NCBI GenBank assembly: GCA_964559125.1
Contig: CAZLGW010000034.1
Location: 1 to 63,020, forward strand
Direction of reading: 5' to 3'
DNA length: 63,020 bases
Source of the DNA: Ravibacter sp964559125
GTDB taxonomy: Bacteria; Bacteroidota; Bacteroidia; Cytophagales; Spirosomataceae
Shown: positions 25,858 through 35,361 of the stretch, one piece after another
Layout: every line of letters starts with the position of its first letter
How positions within the stretch are numbered: position 1 is the stretch's first letter
The notes under the pieces: generated by a model
Database searches by the model: none
What the model was told of the DNA's origin: nothing
Seen by the model: the letters and a program-made list of their open reading frames with translations, nothing else
Made by a program: the position numbers and the translations under genes

Positions 25858-27444
25858 ATGAAAAAAGGATACATTGACAGCCGCAGGGACTTCCTTAAGA
25901 AATCCCTGGTAGGAACGTCTGTCCTGGGACTGGCGGCCACAGGCGTGTCTGAAGCCGGCGTGGGCCCGGCAGTAAAGCCTTCGGGTAAACTGCAGTCTTT
26001 ACAGGATAACACCCGGGCGGGATTTTCCGAGCAGGATATCACTCCCAAACTGGGCATGGAGCAGCCGGGAGGCTATGGGAAAGTATTTCATAAAACGATT
26101 CACGACCCCTGTAAAGTAAGAGCGTCTGTGTTTAAGGATAGCGCAGGCACTGTGGCCGTAGTTGCTGTAGATGCACTTATGGTACCTGAATCCCTTGTCT
26201 CTTCGGCCAGGAAAAAGATCGAGGCACAAACCCGGATCCCGGCAGATGCGGTCCTGATCTGCGCCACGCACTCCCATTCGTCGGGTCCGACCGGGATGGT
26301 TCAGCCCGGGGAGTTCGATTGGGCCGATCCGCTGGTAAAGGAGCTTGCTTATGAGAAATCTTCGTGCGCCAATGCCGAATACCTGAAAACTGTAGAAGAC
26401 CAGTTGGTAAAGGCCGTAGTGGAGGCCAACAGCAAGGCTGCCCCTGCAGAACTGGGTATTGGCCGCGGTACCGAGGATAAAGTTGCTTTCAACCGGCGCT
26501 TTTTCATGAAAAACGGGCTTACCTATACCCATCCCGGCCAGCTGAACCCGGATATTGTCAGACCTGCCGGCCCGATAGATCCTGAAGTGGGCGTGATAGG
26601 AGCCTGGGACGACAAGGGAAAATGTATCGGCTGTATCGTCAATTATACCTGTCATACGACAACCAATCCCGGCGGAGCATCGGCCAACTGGGTTTATTAC
26701 CTGGAGCAGACCATTCGCGGCGCATTCGGGCAGGATTGTGTCGTGGTGTTCATACAGGGTGCGGCGGGCGATGTGACGCAGGTCGACAACCAGAATGTCT
26801 TTGTTAACCGCGCCGGGGAGGAATGGGCCCGTTTTGTAGGTGCAAGAGTAGGGGCAGAGGCGGTAAAGGTATTGCTCGACATGCCGAGGGGAACATTGGC
26901 CCCGGTAGCATTCAAAGTACACAGGGAAAATATGAAACGCCGCCTGCCGACGCCGGAAAAAGTAAAGGAAAGCATTGCTATCGTCAGAAAGAAGCCCGAA
27001 GAAGTAGGCACTACGGTATGGACTTTTGCCAAGGAGACGGTAATGCTCGACGCAGTGGCCAAAAGAAAGCCGACCGTACCGGTCGAGATCCAGGTTATTC
27101 AGATAGGACCGGCAGCCATTATTACAAACCCGGCAGAATATTTCTGCCAGTTTGGGCTGGATATTAAAATAAACAGCCCGTTTGAATATACCTTCATATC
27201 GATGCTGGCAAACGGATGCGTGGGGTACATACCTACGGAACAGGCGCTGGCTGCCGGTGGAGGAGGCTATGAGACCCGCCTGACCTTGTACAGCAATCTT
27301 GTACCGACAGCCGGAACACGCATGGCAGCGATCGGGATAGATCTTGCGCGCCAGCTGAAGCCCGGAGAAGCGCCGAAGGGTAAGCCCGCCCCGGAGTTTA
27401 AAAGCAAGCCATGGGAATATGGCAGCGTGGCCCCGGAGGTTTAA
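25858..27444 (+). CDS. Neutral/alkaline ceramidase-fold protein, Tat-exported (paralogue 1)
   Basis: This 528-residue protein starts with a twin-arginine signal (SRRDFLKKSLVG), so it is folded before export. The rest is the N-terminal domain of the neutral/alkaline ceramidase family (PF04734). The metal-site motif ATHSHSSGP (about residues 137-145) and the second His motif NYTCHTTTNPGG are present. In characterised ceramidases the nucleophile is the Ser of GDVSPN; here the matching stretch is GAAGDVTQV, with Thr. It is the most divergent of five paralogues and is separated from the others by a cytochrome gene. The substrate is unknown: an acyl-amide, or a glycan-linked group, is possible. Confidence 0.8.
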   Translation: MKKGYIDSRRDFLKKSLVGTSVLGLAATGVSEAGVGPAVKPSGKLQSLQDNTRAGFSEQDITPKLGMEQPGGYGKVFHKTIHDPCKVRASVFKDSAGTVAVVAVDALMVPESLVSSARKKIEAQTRIPADAVLICATHSHSSGPTGMVQPGEFDWADPLVKELAYEKSSCANAEYLKTVEDQLVKAVVEANSKAAPAELGIGRGTEDKVAFNRRFFMKNGLTYTHPGQLNPDIVRPAGPIDPEVGVIGAWDDKGKCIGCIVNYTCHTTTNPGGASANWVYYLEQTIRGAFGQDCVVVFIQGAAGDVTQVDNQNVFVNRAGEEWARFVGARVGAEAVKVLLDMPRGTLAPVAFKVHRENMKRRLPTPEKVKESIAIVRKKPEEVGTTVWTFAKETVMLDAVAKRKPTVPVEIQVIQIGPAAIITNPAEYFCQFGLDIKINSPFEYTFISMLANGCVGYIPTEQALAAGGGGYETRLTLYSNLVPTAGTRMAAIGIDLARQLKPGEAPKGKPAPEFKSKPWEYGSVAPEV

Positions 27445-27512
27445 ATTATAAATGAGGGGTCGGGCACGTCGAAGAGTAGGCTATGACTAGCGGCTGAACC
27501 GGCAGCTCAACT

Positions 27513-27557
27513 GGTGGCTGAGCGTAGTTGAAGTTGGTGGCCGAGTGTAGTCGAAGC
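27513..27557 (+). repeat. Tandem 23-bp degenerate repeat in a gene-free stretch
   Basis: Two copies, 27513-27535 and 27536-27557, share the core ggtggc(t/c)gag(c/t)gtagt(t/c)gaag. The same core occurs inverted at 53547-53563, so it is a dispersed element. The rest of the gene-free stretch 27445-27825 shows no gene; a small palindrome (aaaatttc/gaaatttt) lies near 27690-27710. Confidence 0.6.
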
Positions 27558-27825
27558 AAAAAAAGGAACGGATTTAATGGTTTTATCGGGAGTGATTTTA
27601 TATTTCTCCCAATAACCAATCCTTTGCCTTAAAATGAACTACTCTCAACATAGCACTTTACCGAGCCACTACGATTATTCGCATTTATGATAGAAAATTT
27701 CAAATGAAATTTTTAGGTGCGGAGTTTTATCATGACCAAGCCCTAACGTCCTGAACAAAGTTTCAGGCAGGCTTCAAACTTATTTATTAATAGCAGAAAA
27801 AGCCTGGTATTGACAGGCCGCAATA

Positions 27826-30786
27826 ATGAAGATTAAGATCTTATTTCTCCTGGTGTGTATATGCACTTTTGCTTTGACAACAAAGCATGGTGTGAAGCTG
27901 ATGAATGACGACAATTCGGACCGTTTAAAGAAGGCTATGGAAAGTTTCAGGCTGGAAGACGGGCTTGAAATAGAACTGGTAGTTTCGGAACCCCTGGTTG
28001 TGGATCCGGTGGCATTTGCATTTGATGAACGGAATGATCTGTACGTGGTCGAAGACAGGGGCTATCCCGATCCTATAGACGGCTCGACAGCTCCTGCGAT
28101 AGGGAGGGTAGCCCTGCTCAGGGATACCGACAAAGACGGGAAATTCGAGACCCGCTATGAATTTGCAGAAGGCCTGACTTATCCGAACGGGGTGCTTCCC
28201 TGGAAAGGCGGCGTGTTTGTTACCTGCGCCCCTGATATTTATTATTTCAAGGACACCGACGGAGACGGCAAGGCTGATATTAAGGAGGTAGTGCTGACTG
28301 GCTTCAACTCCACCCAGACGGCACAGATCAGGGTGAGCCACCCGATACTGGGACTGGACGGGTGGGTGTATGTGACCAGCGGGCTGAACGGAGGTAAGAT
28401 CACCTCTCCTAAACACCCTGAAAGAGAGGCGGTAAGCTTTACCTCGGCCGACGGCAGGTTTAATCCGGAAACGTTTGTATTTGAAAATACGGGTGGTAGA
28501 AGCCAGTTCGGGTTGGCGTTCGATCCCTTCGGAAGAAGATTCGGTACTTCCAACCGCCATCCCGTCATGCAGATGATGATCGAACCCTGGCATCTTAAGA
28601 GAAATCCTTCCCTGCTGTTTACGGAAACCTATCAGAATGTATCCGATGTGGAAGCCAATGCAAAGGTATTTCCTATCAGCGGGGCCGTTACCACAGCCGA
28701 ATTTATCCCCAGGTTAATGGGGCTGTCGCACACGGGTACCTTTACCTCAGCCTGCGGGCTCCTCATCTATAACGGCGACCGGATGACCGATGCCCATAAA
28801 GGCAATGTCTTTATCTGTGAGCCGGCCCAGAATATCGTGCAGCGACAGGTGATGAAGCCCGATGGCGCCGGTTTCCGCTCTGAGCTGGCCTACGATAAAA
28901 AGGAATTCCTGGCGTCTACCGACGAGTGGTTCCGCCCCGTCTTCCTGAATCATGGTCCCGACGGGTCGCTGTACCTGGCAGATATGTACAGGAAGGTGAT
29001 AGATCATCCGTCTTACGTGCCGGAAGAGGCCAGGCACCTGCTTGATTTCGAAAGCGGCAAGACCGATGGGCGTCTGTACAGGATATACCGTAAGGGGCAA
29101 AAGGAAAATGCGCTGGCAAAGCCGGATTTTTCAAGCGTTCAGAAAGTGATTGCCGCCCTCAACTCCGGCAACGAGTGGCACAGGGAAACGGCGTTCAGGA
29201 TTATTCTGCAGGATAAAAGAAATGAATATAAACAGGAGCTCAGATCGCTGGCCGCCGGCTCTGCGATACCTGAATCGCGGGCTGCTGCTCTATGGCTGCT
29301 GAGCCACCTGGATGCGCTCGATGCCTCTTTGCTGGGCAAGGTACTCGGTGACCCCGATCCGGGAGTGAGAGAACAGGCGATCAAGCTGACTGATAGAAAC
29401 AGCGCTGTCGATGGTATGCTGGCGGAGGCGCTTGCTAAAAAAGCGGACGATCCGGATAAAAGGGTGAGGTTTGTTACTGCCCTTGCGCTGGGAAATCTGA
29501 AAACACCGGTTTCTACAGAAGCCCTGGCGAAAATAGCTGCCCGCGACGGAGAGGATAAGTGGAGCCGGAATGCCGTGTTGAGCGGAATTTCCGACAGGCT
29601 GCCCGACTTCCTGGCTGCATTCCGGACGCAGAAGGGAGGCGATGCACGCGCTTATGCGCTCGTCATGCAGGATATGGGAAAGCTGTTTGGAAATGCCGCT
29701 ACCGTCGAGGCCTGCCGGGCATTGCTGACAGAAACACTCAACCAGAAAGGCGGTGAGGATTGGCGTGCTGCCACCATACTGGGGCTGGCAGAGGGGGTAG
29801 CCAAAAGAAAGGAATTCAGTGGTGGAAACAAGCCGGCGCTGCAGGCTTTGCTGGAAAGCGGATCTGACAAGGCCGGGCTAAAGCAGCTCGATGCCTTTAT
29901 GAAAAGAATGAACAGCGTTGCACTGCGCGCAGACCTTCCTGTAGCCCAGCGCAAAGATGCGGTCGCTTTGCTGGGGTATTATGACTTTGAAAAAGTAAAA
30001 GCAACCCTGGGCAAAACCCTCGATGCCAAAAATCCACCCGAGATACAGATAGAAACGGTTTCAGCCCTAACCAAGCTGGGAGTTCCCGAGGGAGCAGCCC
30101 TGATGACGGCGAAGAATACCTGGTCGGCTTATACGCCGAGGGTAAAGAATTCGGTCATAGCGGCGCTGGTCTCCAATCCCGATTTTATCAATGTTCTATT
30201 TAAGAGCCTGGAAAACAAGGTAATAGGTGCGGCTGAGATTGCTTCAAACGATCGTCAGCGGCTCATTAAGCATAAAGACGAATCGATCAGCAAGAGAGCG
30301 GCGACCTATTTTGAAGAGCTTGAGTCGGGAGGCCGTATGAAAGTTTATCAGGATTTCAGACCGAAGCTCTCCGAAAAAGCAGTCGCAGAAAACGGGAAGG
30401 AAGTGTTTCTGAGGAGCTGCTCTGCCTGCCACACCTTTGCAGGCCTGGAGGGAGGCAATGTAGGGCCGGATCTTTCCGGGATCCGCAACCAGCCACCAGA
30501 TGCGATCCTGCTTCATATCCTGGTACCCAATTACGAGGTATACCCGGCTTACCAGGCGCTGAATGTAGAGACCAACGACGGGAATACGGTAACCGGCTGG
30601 CTGGTATCGGAGACAGAAAACTCCCTGACCATCCGAACAGCATTTTCTACAGAAGAAACGATTCTCCGCAAGAATATCAGGATGCTGACCAACCCGGGGG
30701 TATCGTTGATGCCTGACGGACTCGAGCAGACCATGACCGATCAGGAACTGCTGGATCTGATCGCGTTCCTGAAAAAAACGAACTAA
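27826..30786 (+). CDS. PVC-type cytochrome c / dehydrogenase-like protein with HEAT repeats
   Basis: The 986-residue exported protein has a signal peptide, then an N-terminal beta-propeller related to membrane-bound/PQQ-like dehydrogenases (about 35-430: VVEDRGYPDPI, LYLADMYRKVIDHPSY), an alpha-helical HEAT-like middle (about 440-830), and a C-terminal class I cytochrome c domain with heme motif CSACH at residues 865-869. The family is typical of Planctomycetes-Verrucomicrobia and also common in Bacteroidota. It probably passes electrons from an oxidised substrate in the periplasm to the respiratory chain. It lies between ceramidase-fold paralogues 1 and 2, 24 bp ahead of the latter, in one orientation, so joint action is likely. 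Confidence 0.85.
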   Translation: MKIKILFLLVCICTFALTTKHGVKLMNDDNSDRLKKAMESFRLEDGLEIELVVSEPLVVDPVAFAFDERNDLYVVEDRGYPDPIDGSTAPAIGRVALLRDTDKDGKFETRYEFAEGLTYPNGVLPWKGGVFVTCAPDIYYFKDTDGDGKADIKEVVLTGFNSTQTAQIRVSHPILGLDGWVYVTSGLNGGKITSPKHPEREAVSFTSADGRFNPETFVFENTGGRSQFGLAFDPFGRRFGTSNRHPVMQMMIEPWHLKRNPSLLFTETYQNVSDVEANAKVFPISGAVTTAEFIPRLMGLSHTGTFTSACGLLIYNGDRMTDAHKGNVFICEPAQNIVQRQVMKPDGAGFRSELAYDKKEFLASTDEWFRPVFLNHGPDGSLYLADMYRKVIDHPSYVPEEARHLLDFESGKTDGRLYRIYRKGQKENALAKPDFSSVQKVIAALNSGNEWHRETAFRIILQDKRNEYKQELRSLAAGSAIPESRAAALWLLSHLDALDASLLGKVLGDPDPGVREQAIKLTDRNSAVDGMLAEALAKKADDPDKRVRFVTALALGNLKTPVSTEALAKIAARDGEDKWSRNAVLSGISDRLPDFLAAFRTQKGGDARAYALVMQDMGKLFGNAATVEACRALLTETLNQKGGEDWRAATILGLAEGVAKRKEFSGGNKPALQALLESGSDKAGLKQLDAFMKRMNSVALRADLPVAQRKDAVALLGYYDFEKVKATLGKTLDAKNPPEIQIETVSALTKLGVPEGAALMTAKNTWSAYTPRVKNSVIAALVSNPDFINVLFKSLENKVIGAAEIASNDRQRLIKHKDESISKRAATYFEELESGGRMKVYQDFRPKLSEKAVAENGKEVFLRSCSACHTFAGLEGGNVGPDLSGIRNQPPDAILLHILVPNYEVYPAYQALNVETNDGNTVTGWLVSETENSLTIRTAFSTEETILRKNIRMLTNPGVSLMPDGLEQTMTDQELLDLIAFLKKTN

Positions 30787-30810
30787 AAGCGAACTCTAAA
30801 CCTGAATCCC

Positions 30811-32295
30811 ATGAAAACCCCATCTTTACCGCGTATCCGCTCTTCCGGTAAGCAAATAGCTATTATTCTGGTGGTAATTCTATGTGTTTCGCCACTGGTT
30901 TTTCACGCCCAGAATAAGTCGGGCGAACTGCGGGCGGGCTCCTCGATGAGTAATATTACGCCGTTTCTGGATAACGTGCTGATCGGGGGCTTTGGATCGC
31001 CGGTTGCTAAATATATTCATGACGAACTGTATGCCAAAAGCCTGGTTCTGGACAACGGTCATGAGCAAATTGCGATAGTAATCGCTGATAATTGCCTGAT
31101 ACCGCGCGAGGTATACGATGAGGCGCGGGAGATCATTCATAAGAGCATCGGAATAAAAAAGGAAAATGTGCTGATGGCAGCTACTCATACGCATTCGAGT
31201 ATAAGTGCTATCAGGACCGGAGAGGATCGCGGAGATATTAACGATGGCAAGCAACTGGATGAATACCAGCAGTTTTTAGCCCGCCGGATTGCGGATGGTG
31301 TGCGGCGGGCATTCTATAGCCGGGAACCTGCCCAGATAGGGTGGGGTTCGGTAGACGCCCCGGAACACGTGTTTAACCGGCGTTGGTTTATGAAGCCGGG
31401 TACGGATATGACCAATCCCTTCGGTGTTCAGGATAAGGTAAGGATGAACCCTGGTGTGGCAAATCCTGCGCTTGACAAACCGGCCGGTCCCACCGATCCT
31501 GAAGTGTTTTTTGTATCAGTCCAGGCCCTCGACGGACGCCCGATTGCATTGCTGGCTAATTATAGCCTGCATTATGTGGGCGGCGTTCCGGGCGATCATG
31601 TTTCTTCTGACTATTTCGGCGTATTTGGCGATTATTTCAAGAAACTGGTAGGCGGTGATCAGGTAGCGCCCGGATTCGTGGCGATGATGTCTAACGGTAC
31701 TTCGGGAAATGTCAACAATATCAATTTCCGGGGTCCGGCGGAGAAAATGGGGGCTTACCAGAAAATGCAGATTGTTGCCAGGGATGTTGCTGATAAGATC
31801 TTTAAGCAGTATTCGCAGATTCAGTACAAGACCAATGTAGCGTTGGGGGCTTCTTATTCGGAACTGGACCTGGAGGTTCGGAAACCTACTCCTGCAATGC
31901 TTGCACGTGCCCGGGAAGTAGTAGCAAATCCGGACAACATTAAACTGTATCACCCCCTGGAACCCTTTTATGCCCAGCGTATGATCCGGGTGCAGGAGCG
32001 ATGGCCGGAAAAGGTAAAGGCTGTGATGCTTGCCTTGAGAATTGATGACCTGGCCATTGCTTCCATACCATTTGAAACCTTTGCAGAAACAGGCCTGGAG
32101 ATCAAGCAAAAAAGTCCTTTCAAGTCTACGTTCACAATTTCACTGGCCAATGGCTGGTACGGCTACCTGCCTACTCCCGAACATCATGAGCTGGGCGGGT
32201 ATGAAACCTGGCTTGGAACCAATTATGTTGAAAAAATGGGATCCCGCAAAATAACCGACAGGCTGTTGGAACAGTTGAAGGCATTTCTTCATTAA
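30811..32295 (+). CDS. Neutral/alkaline ceramidase-fold protein (paralogue 2)
   Basis: A 494-residue exported member of PF04734, first of a run of four tandem paralogues. A signal peptide is followed by the shared mature start (AGSSMSNITPFLDN). The metal-site motifs ATHTHSS and NYSLHYVGG are intact, but the stretch that carries the nucleophile in true ceramidases reads NGTSGNVNNIN, so the Ser is Asn and the preceding Asp is also Asn in this copy only. The large C-terminal domain of bacterial ceramidases is missing (about 490 residues against 650-750). It follows the cytochrome gene at 24 bp, consistent with an operon. Confidence 0.82.
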   Translation: MKTPSLPRIRSSGKQIAIILVVILCVSPLVFHAQNKSGELRAGSSMSNITPFLDNVLIGGFGSPVAKYIHDELYAKSLVLDNGHEQIAIVIADNCLIPREVYDEAREIIHKSIGIKKENVLMAATHTHSSISAIRTGEDRGDINDGKQLDEYQQFLARRIADGVRRAFYSREPAQIGWGSVDAPEHVFNRRWFMKPGTDMTNPFGVQDKVRMNPGVANPALDKPAGPTDPEVFFVSVQALDGRPIALLANYSLHYVGGVPGDHVSSDYFGVFGDYFKKLVGGDQVAPGFVAMMSNGTSGNVNNINFRGPAEKMGAYQKMQIVARDVADKIFKQYSQIQYKTNVALGASYSELDLEVRKPTPAMLARAREVVANPDNIKLYHPLEPFYAQRMIRVQERWPEKVKAVMLALRIDDLAIASIPFETFAETGLEIKQKSPFKSTFTISLANGWYGYLPTPEHHELGGYETWLGTNYVEKMGSRKITDRLLEQLKAFLH

Positions 32296-32334
32296 CCTGA
32301 TCCCGGCCATTTTTCAAATCTTTACCTTAGTCCA

Positions 32335-33819
32335 ATGAAGACCATTTTCCTGAAATTTAAATTTTACAGCAATCGTGTTTCGGGGCTGTTGGTGGTACTC
32401 TGCCTGTTGTCGGTCAGTTTGTCGGCGCAGCCTGCGACCCGCGTGCTTCAGGCCGGCGCTTCCCTGAGTAATATTACTCCCTTTCTTGACGGTATTTTAG
32501 TAGGTGGTTTCGGGACTCCGGTTGCCAAGTACATACATGACGAACTCTATGCGAAAGCGGTAGTACTGGATGACGGGAACGAGCAGATCGCGATCGTGAT
32601 CGTCGACAACCTGTCTATCAACCGGGAAGTATTCGACCATGCCAGGAAGCTGATCAGTGAAAGTACCGGTATGAAAGCTGAAAACGTGGTGATGGCCGCT
32701 ACGCATACCCACTCGAGCGTGAGTGCGAGCAGCGTGGGAGATGAACGCATGAACTACAACTACAATACCCCGCTGGACGAATACCAGACCTTCGTAGCGA
32801 GAAGGATTTGCGATGGTGTCAGGCGGGCAATTTACCAGAAGGAACCCGCAAAAATAGGATGGAGCTCGGTAAATGTTCCCCAGCATGTCTTCAACAGGAG
32901 ATGGCTTATGAAAGAGGGAACGGACGTTCCTAACCCTTTCGGAGGTCAGGACAAGGCAAGAATGAATCCGGGAGTGGGGAATCCCAACCTGCTGAAACCC
33001 GCCGGGGGGACCGATCCTGAAGTGTATTTCGTATCGATTCAGACGCTCGATGGTCGTCCTATTGCGCTGCTGGCCAATTATTCCCTGCATTATGTAGGCG
33101 GAGTTCCGGGAGATCATATCTCCTCTGACTATTTCGGCGCCTTTGCGGAACAGTTTTCCAGGATGATCGATGCCGGCAACAAAGCTCCGGGGTTTGTCGC
33201 TATCCTGTCAAATGGTACTTCGGGAGATGTCAACAATATTAATTTCCGGGGTCCGGCGGAACGGATGCCGAGCTACCAGAAAATGCAGATCGTAGCCCGG
33301 GATGTGGCAAAGGCGATACACGATAACTATGACAAGATATCTTACCAAACTGATGTAAAGCTGGATGCAGCCTATAGCAACCTCAATCTCAAGGTAAGGA
33401 AGCCGACTCCCCGGATGCTGGCCAGGGCGAAAGAAGTGGTAGCCAATCCCGACGGGATTAAATTACACCATCCTCTCGAGCCTACCTATGCAAAACGAGC
33501 TATCCAGATGCAGGAAAAATGGCCTGAGAATATAGATATAGTCATGCAGACGCTGCGGATAGGCGATTTAGGCATAGCGGCAATTCCCTTTGAAACTTTT
33601 ACCGAAACAGGCCTGGAGATAAAGGCGAAAAGCCCTTTCAAATCCACTTTTACCATTGAGCTCGCCAACGGCAACTACGGGTACCTGCCTACTCCTGAGC
33701 AACACGAACTGGGCGGCTACGAAACCTGGCTGGGAACTAACAGAGTAGAAAAGGAAGCTTCCCGCAAAATTGCCCAACGGCAACTTGAGCAGCTTAATAA
33801 GCTGAAGAACGAACGATGA
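32335..33819 (+). CDS. Neutral/alkaline ceramidase-fold protein (paralogue 3)
   Basis: A 494-residue exported protein, closest to paralogue 4 (most of the mature sequence is identical). His 124 and His 126 of ATHTHSS and His 252 of NYSLHYVGG mark the metal site. The GDVSPN-equivalent is GDVNNI with Asn 300 where the nucleophile Ser would be. The conserved end (ELGGYETWLGTN) is shared by all four tandem copies. It is 39 bp from paralogue 2 and 37 bp from paralogue 4, so all are probably read from one transcript. Confidence 0.83.
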   Translation: MKTIFLKFKFYSNRVSGLLVVLCLLSVSLSAQPATRVLQAGASLSNITPFLDGILVGGFGTPVAKYIHDELYAKAVVLDDGNEQIAIVIVDNLSINREVFDHARKLISESTGMKAENVVMAATHTHSSVSASSVGDERMNYNYNTPLDEYQTFVARRICDGVRRAIYQKEPAKIGWSSVNVPQHVFNRRWLMKEGTDVPNPFGGQDKARMNPGVGNPNLLKPAGGTDPEVYFVSIQTLDGRPIALLANYSLHYVGGVPGDHISSDYFGAFAEQFSRMIDAGNKAPGFVAILSNGTSGDVNNINFRGPAERMPSYQKMQIVARDVAKAIHDNYDKISYQTDVKLDAAYSNLNLKVRKPTPRMLARAKEVVANPDGIKLHHPLEPTYAKRAIQMQEKWPENIDIVMQTLRIGDLGIAAIPFETFTETGLEIKAKSPFKSTFTIELANGNYGYLPTPEQHELGGYETWLGTNRVEKEASRKIAQRQLEQLNKLKNER

Positions 33820-33856
33820 ATAAGCATCACCTCATTGTCTAATTAACTATATCAGG

Positions 33857-35308
33857 ATGAAATTAAATAAGCTCTTTATTCTTTTTGCCCTGGTCTGGAC
33901 AGGCGGTCCGGGGTATGCCCAGGATCAGGTGTTGAAAGCAGGTGCGGCGCTTAGTAATATCACTCCTTTTCTGGGAGGAGGGATAGTCGGGAACTTCGGA
34001 ATTCCTCCTGAGGCCAGGTATATCCACGACGAATTGTATGCCAAATGCCTGGTACTGGATGACGGAAACGAGCAGATCGCAATCGTGATCGTCGATAACG
34101 TGTCTATCAGGCGTGAAGTCTTTGACTATGCCAGGAAGCTGATCAGCGAAAGTACCGGTATGAAAGGTGAGAATGTGCTGATGGCCGCTACGCATACCCA
34201 CTCGAGCGTGAGTGCGAGTGGGGTGGGAGATGCACGTAGCGCCTACAACTTCGGTACGGAGTTGGACGAATACCAGACCTTCGTAGCAAGGAGGATTTCC
34301 GACGGTGTCAGGCGCGCGATATACCAGAAGGAGCCGGCTAAAATAGGATGGAGCTCGGTAAACGTTCCTCAGCATGTCTTCAACAGGAGATGGCTTATGA
34401 AGGAAGGAACCGACCTGCCCAATCCCTTCGGAGGTCAGGATAAAGCCAGAATGAATCCCGGAGTGGGGAATCCCAACCTGCTGGAACCCGCCGGGAAGAC
34501 CGATCCGGAAGTGTATTTTGTATCTGTCCAGGCGCTGGATGGCCGTCCTATTGCATTGCTGGCTAATTATTCTCTTCACTATGTGGGCGGAGTTCCAAGA
34601 GATCATATCTCCTCCGATTACTTCGGCGTTTTTGCAGAGCAGTTTTCCAGGATGTTGGATGCCGGTAACAAAGCTCCGGGGTTTGTCGCCATCATGTCAA
34701 ACGGTACTTCGGGAGATGTCAACAATATCAATGTAAAAGGCTCGCCGGAACGGATGCAGAGCTACCAGAAAATGCAGATCGTAGCCCGGGATGTGGCTAA
34801 GGCTATATACGACAATTACGATAAGATATCCTACAAAACCGATGTGAAGCTGGGTGTGGCCTTCAGCAATCTAACGCTCAAGGTAAGGAAGCCGACTCCG
34901 CAGATGCTGGCCAGGGCGAAAGAGGTGGTAGCCAACCCTGACGGGATTAAATTACACCACCCCCTCGAGGCGACCTACTCAAAAAGAGCTATCCAGATAC
35001 AGGAAAATTGGCCTGAGAATGTAGATGTAGTTATGCAGACACTGCGGATAGGCGATTTGGGTATAGCGGCGGTTCCCTTTGAAACATTTGCAGAGACGGG
35101 CCTCGAGATAAAGGCAAAAAGCCCTTTCAAATCTACTTTTACCATTGAGCTTGCCAACGGCAGCTATGGGTACCTGCCCACTCCCGGGCAGCATGAGCTG
35201 GGAGGCTACGAAACCTGGCTGGGTACCAACAGGGTAGAGAAAGAGGCATCCCGCAAGATTGTCCAGCGGCAACTTGAGCAGTTTAACAAGCTGAAGAACG
35301 AACGATGA
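33857..35308 (+). CDS. Neutral/alkaline ceramidase-fold protein (paralogue 4)
   Basis: This 483-residue protein is a recent duplicate of paralogue 3 from residue ~30 onward, with the same ATHTHSS, NYSLHYVGG and GDVNNI motifs. Its signal peptide (MKLNKLFILFALVWTGG) is instead shared with paralogue 5, as is the upstream DNA including the bases before the start codon. The family fold binds a metal ion and in ceramidases cleaves N-acyl-sphingosine; loss of the nucleophile argues for another reaction. Confidence 0.83.
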   Translation: MKLNKLFILFALVWTGGPGYAQDQVLKAGAALSNITPFLGGGIVGNFGIPPEARYIHDELYAKCLVLDDGNEQIAIVIVDNVSIRREVFDYARKLISESTGMKGENVLMAATHTHSSVSASGVGDARSAYNFGTELDEYQTFVARRISDGVRRAIYQKEPAKIGWSSVNVPQHVFNRRWLMKEGTDLPNPFGGQDKARMNPGVGNPNLLEPAGKTDPEVYFVSVQALDGRPIALLANYSLHYVGGVPRDHISSDYFGVFAEQFSRMLDAGNKAPGFVAIMSNGTSGDVNNINVKGSPERMQSYQKMQIVARDVAKAIYDNYDKISYKTDVKLGVAFSNLTLKVRKPTPQMLARAKEVVANPDGIKLHHPLEATYSKRAIQIQENWPENVDVVMQTLRIGDLGIAAVPFETFAETGLEIKAKSPFKSTFTIELANGSYGYLPTPGQHELGGYETWLGTNRVEKEASRKIVQRQLEQFNKLKNER

Positions 35309-35361
35309 ATAAGCATCACCTAATTGTCTAATTGCCTAATTGTTTAATTAACTATATCAGG

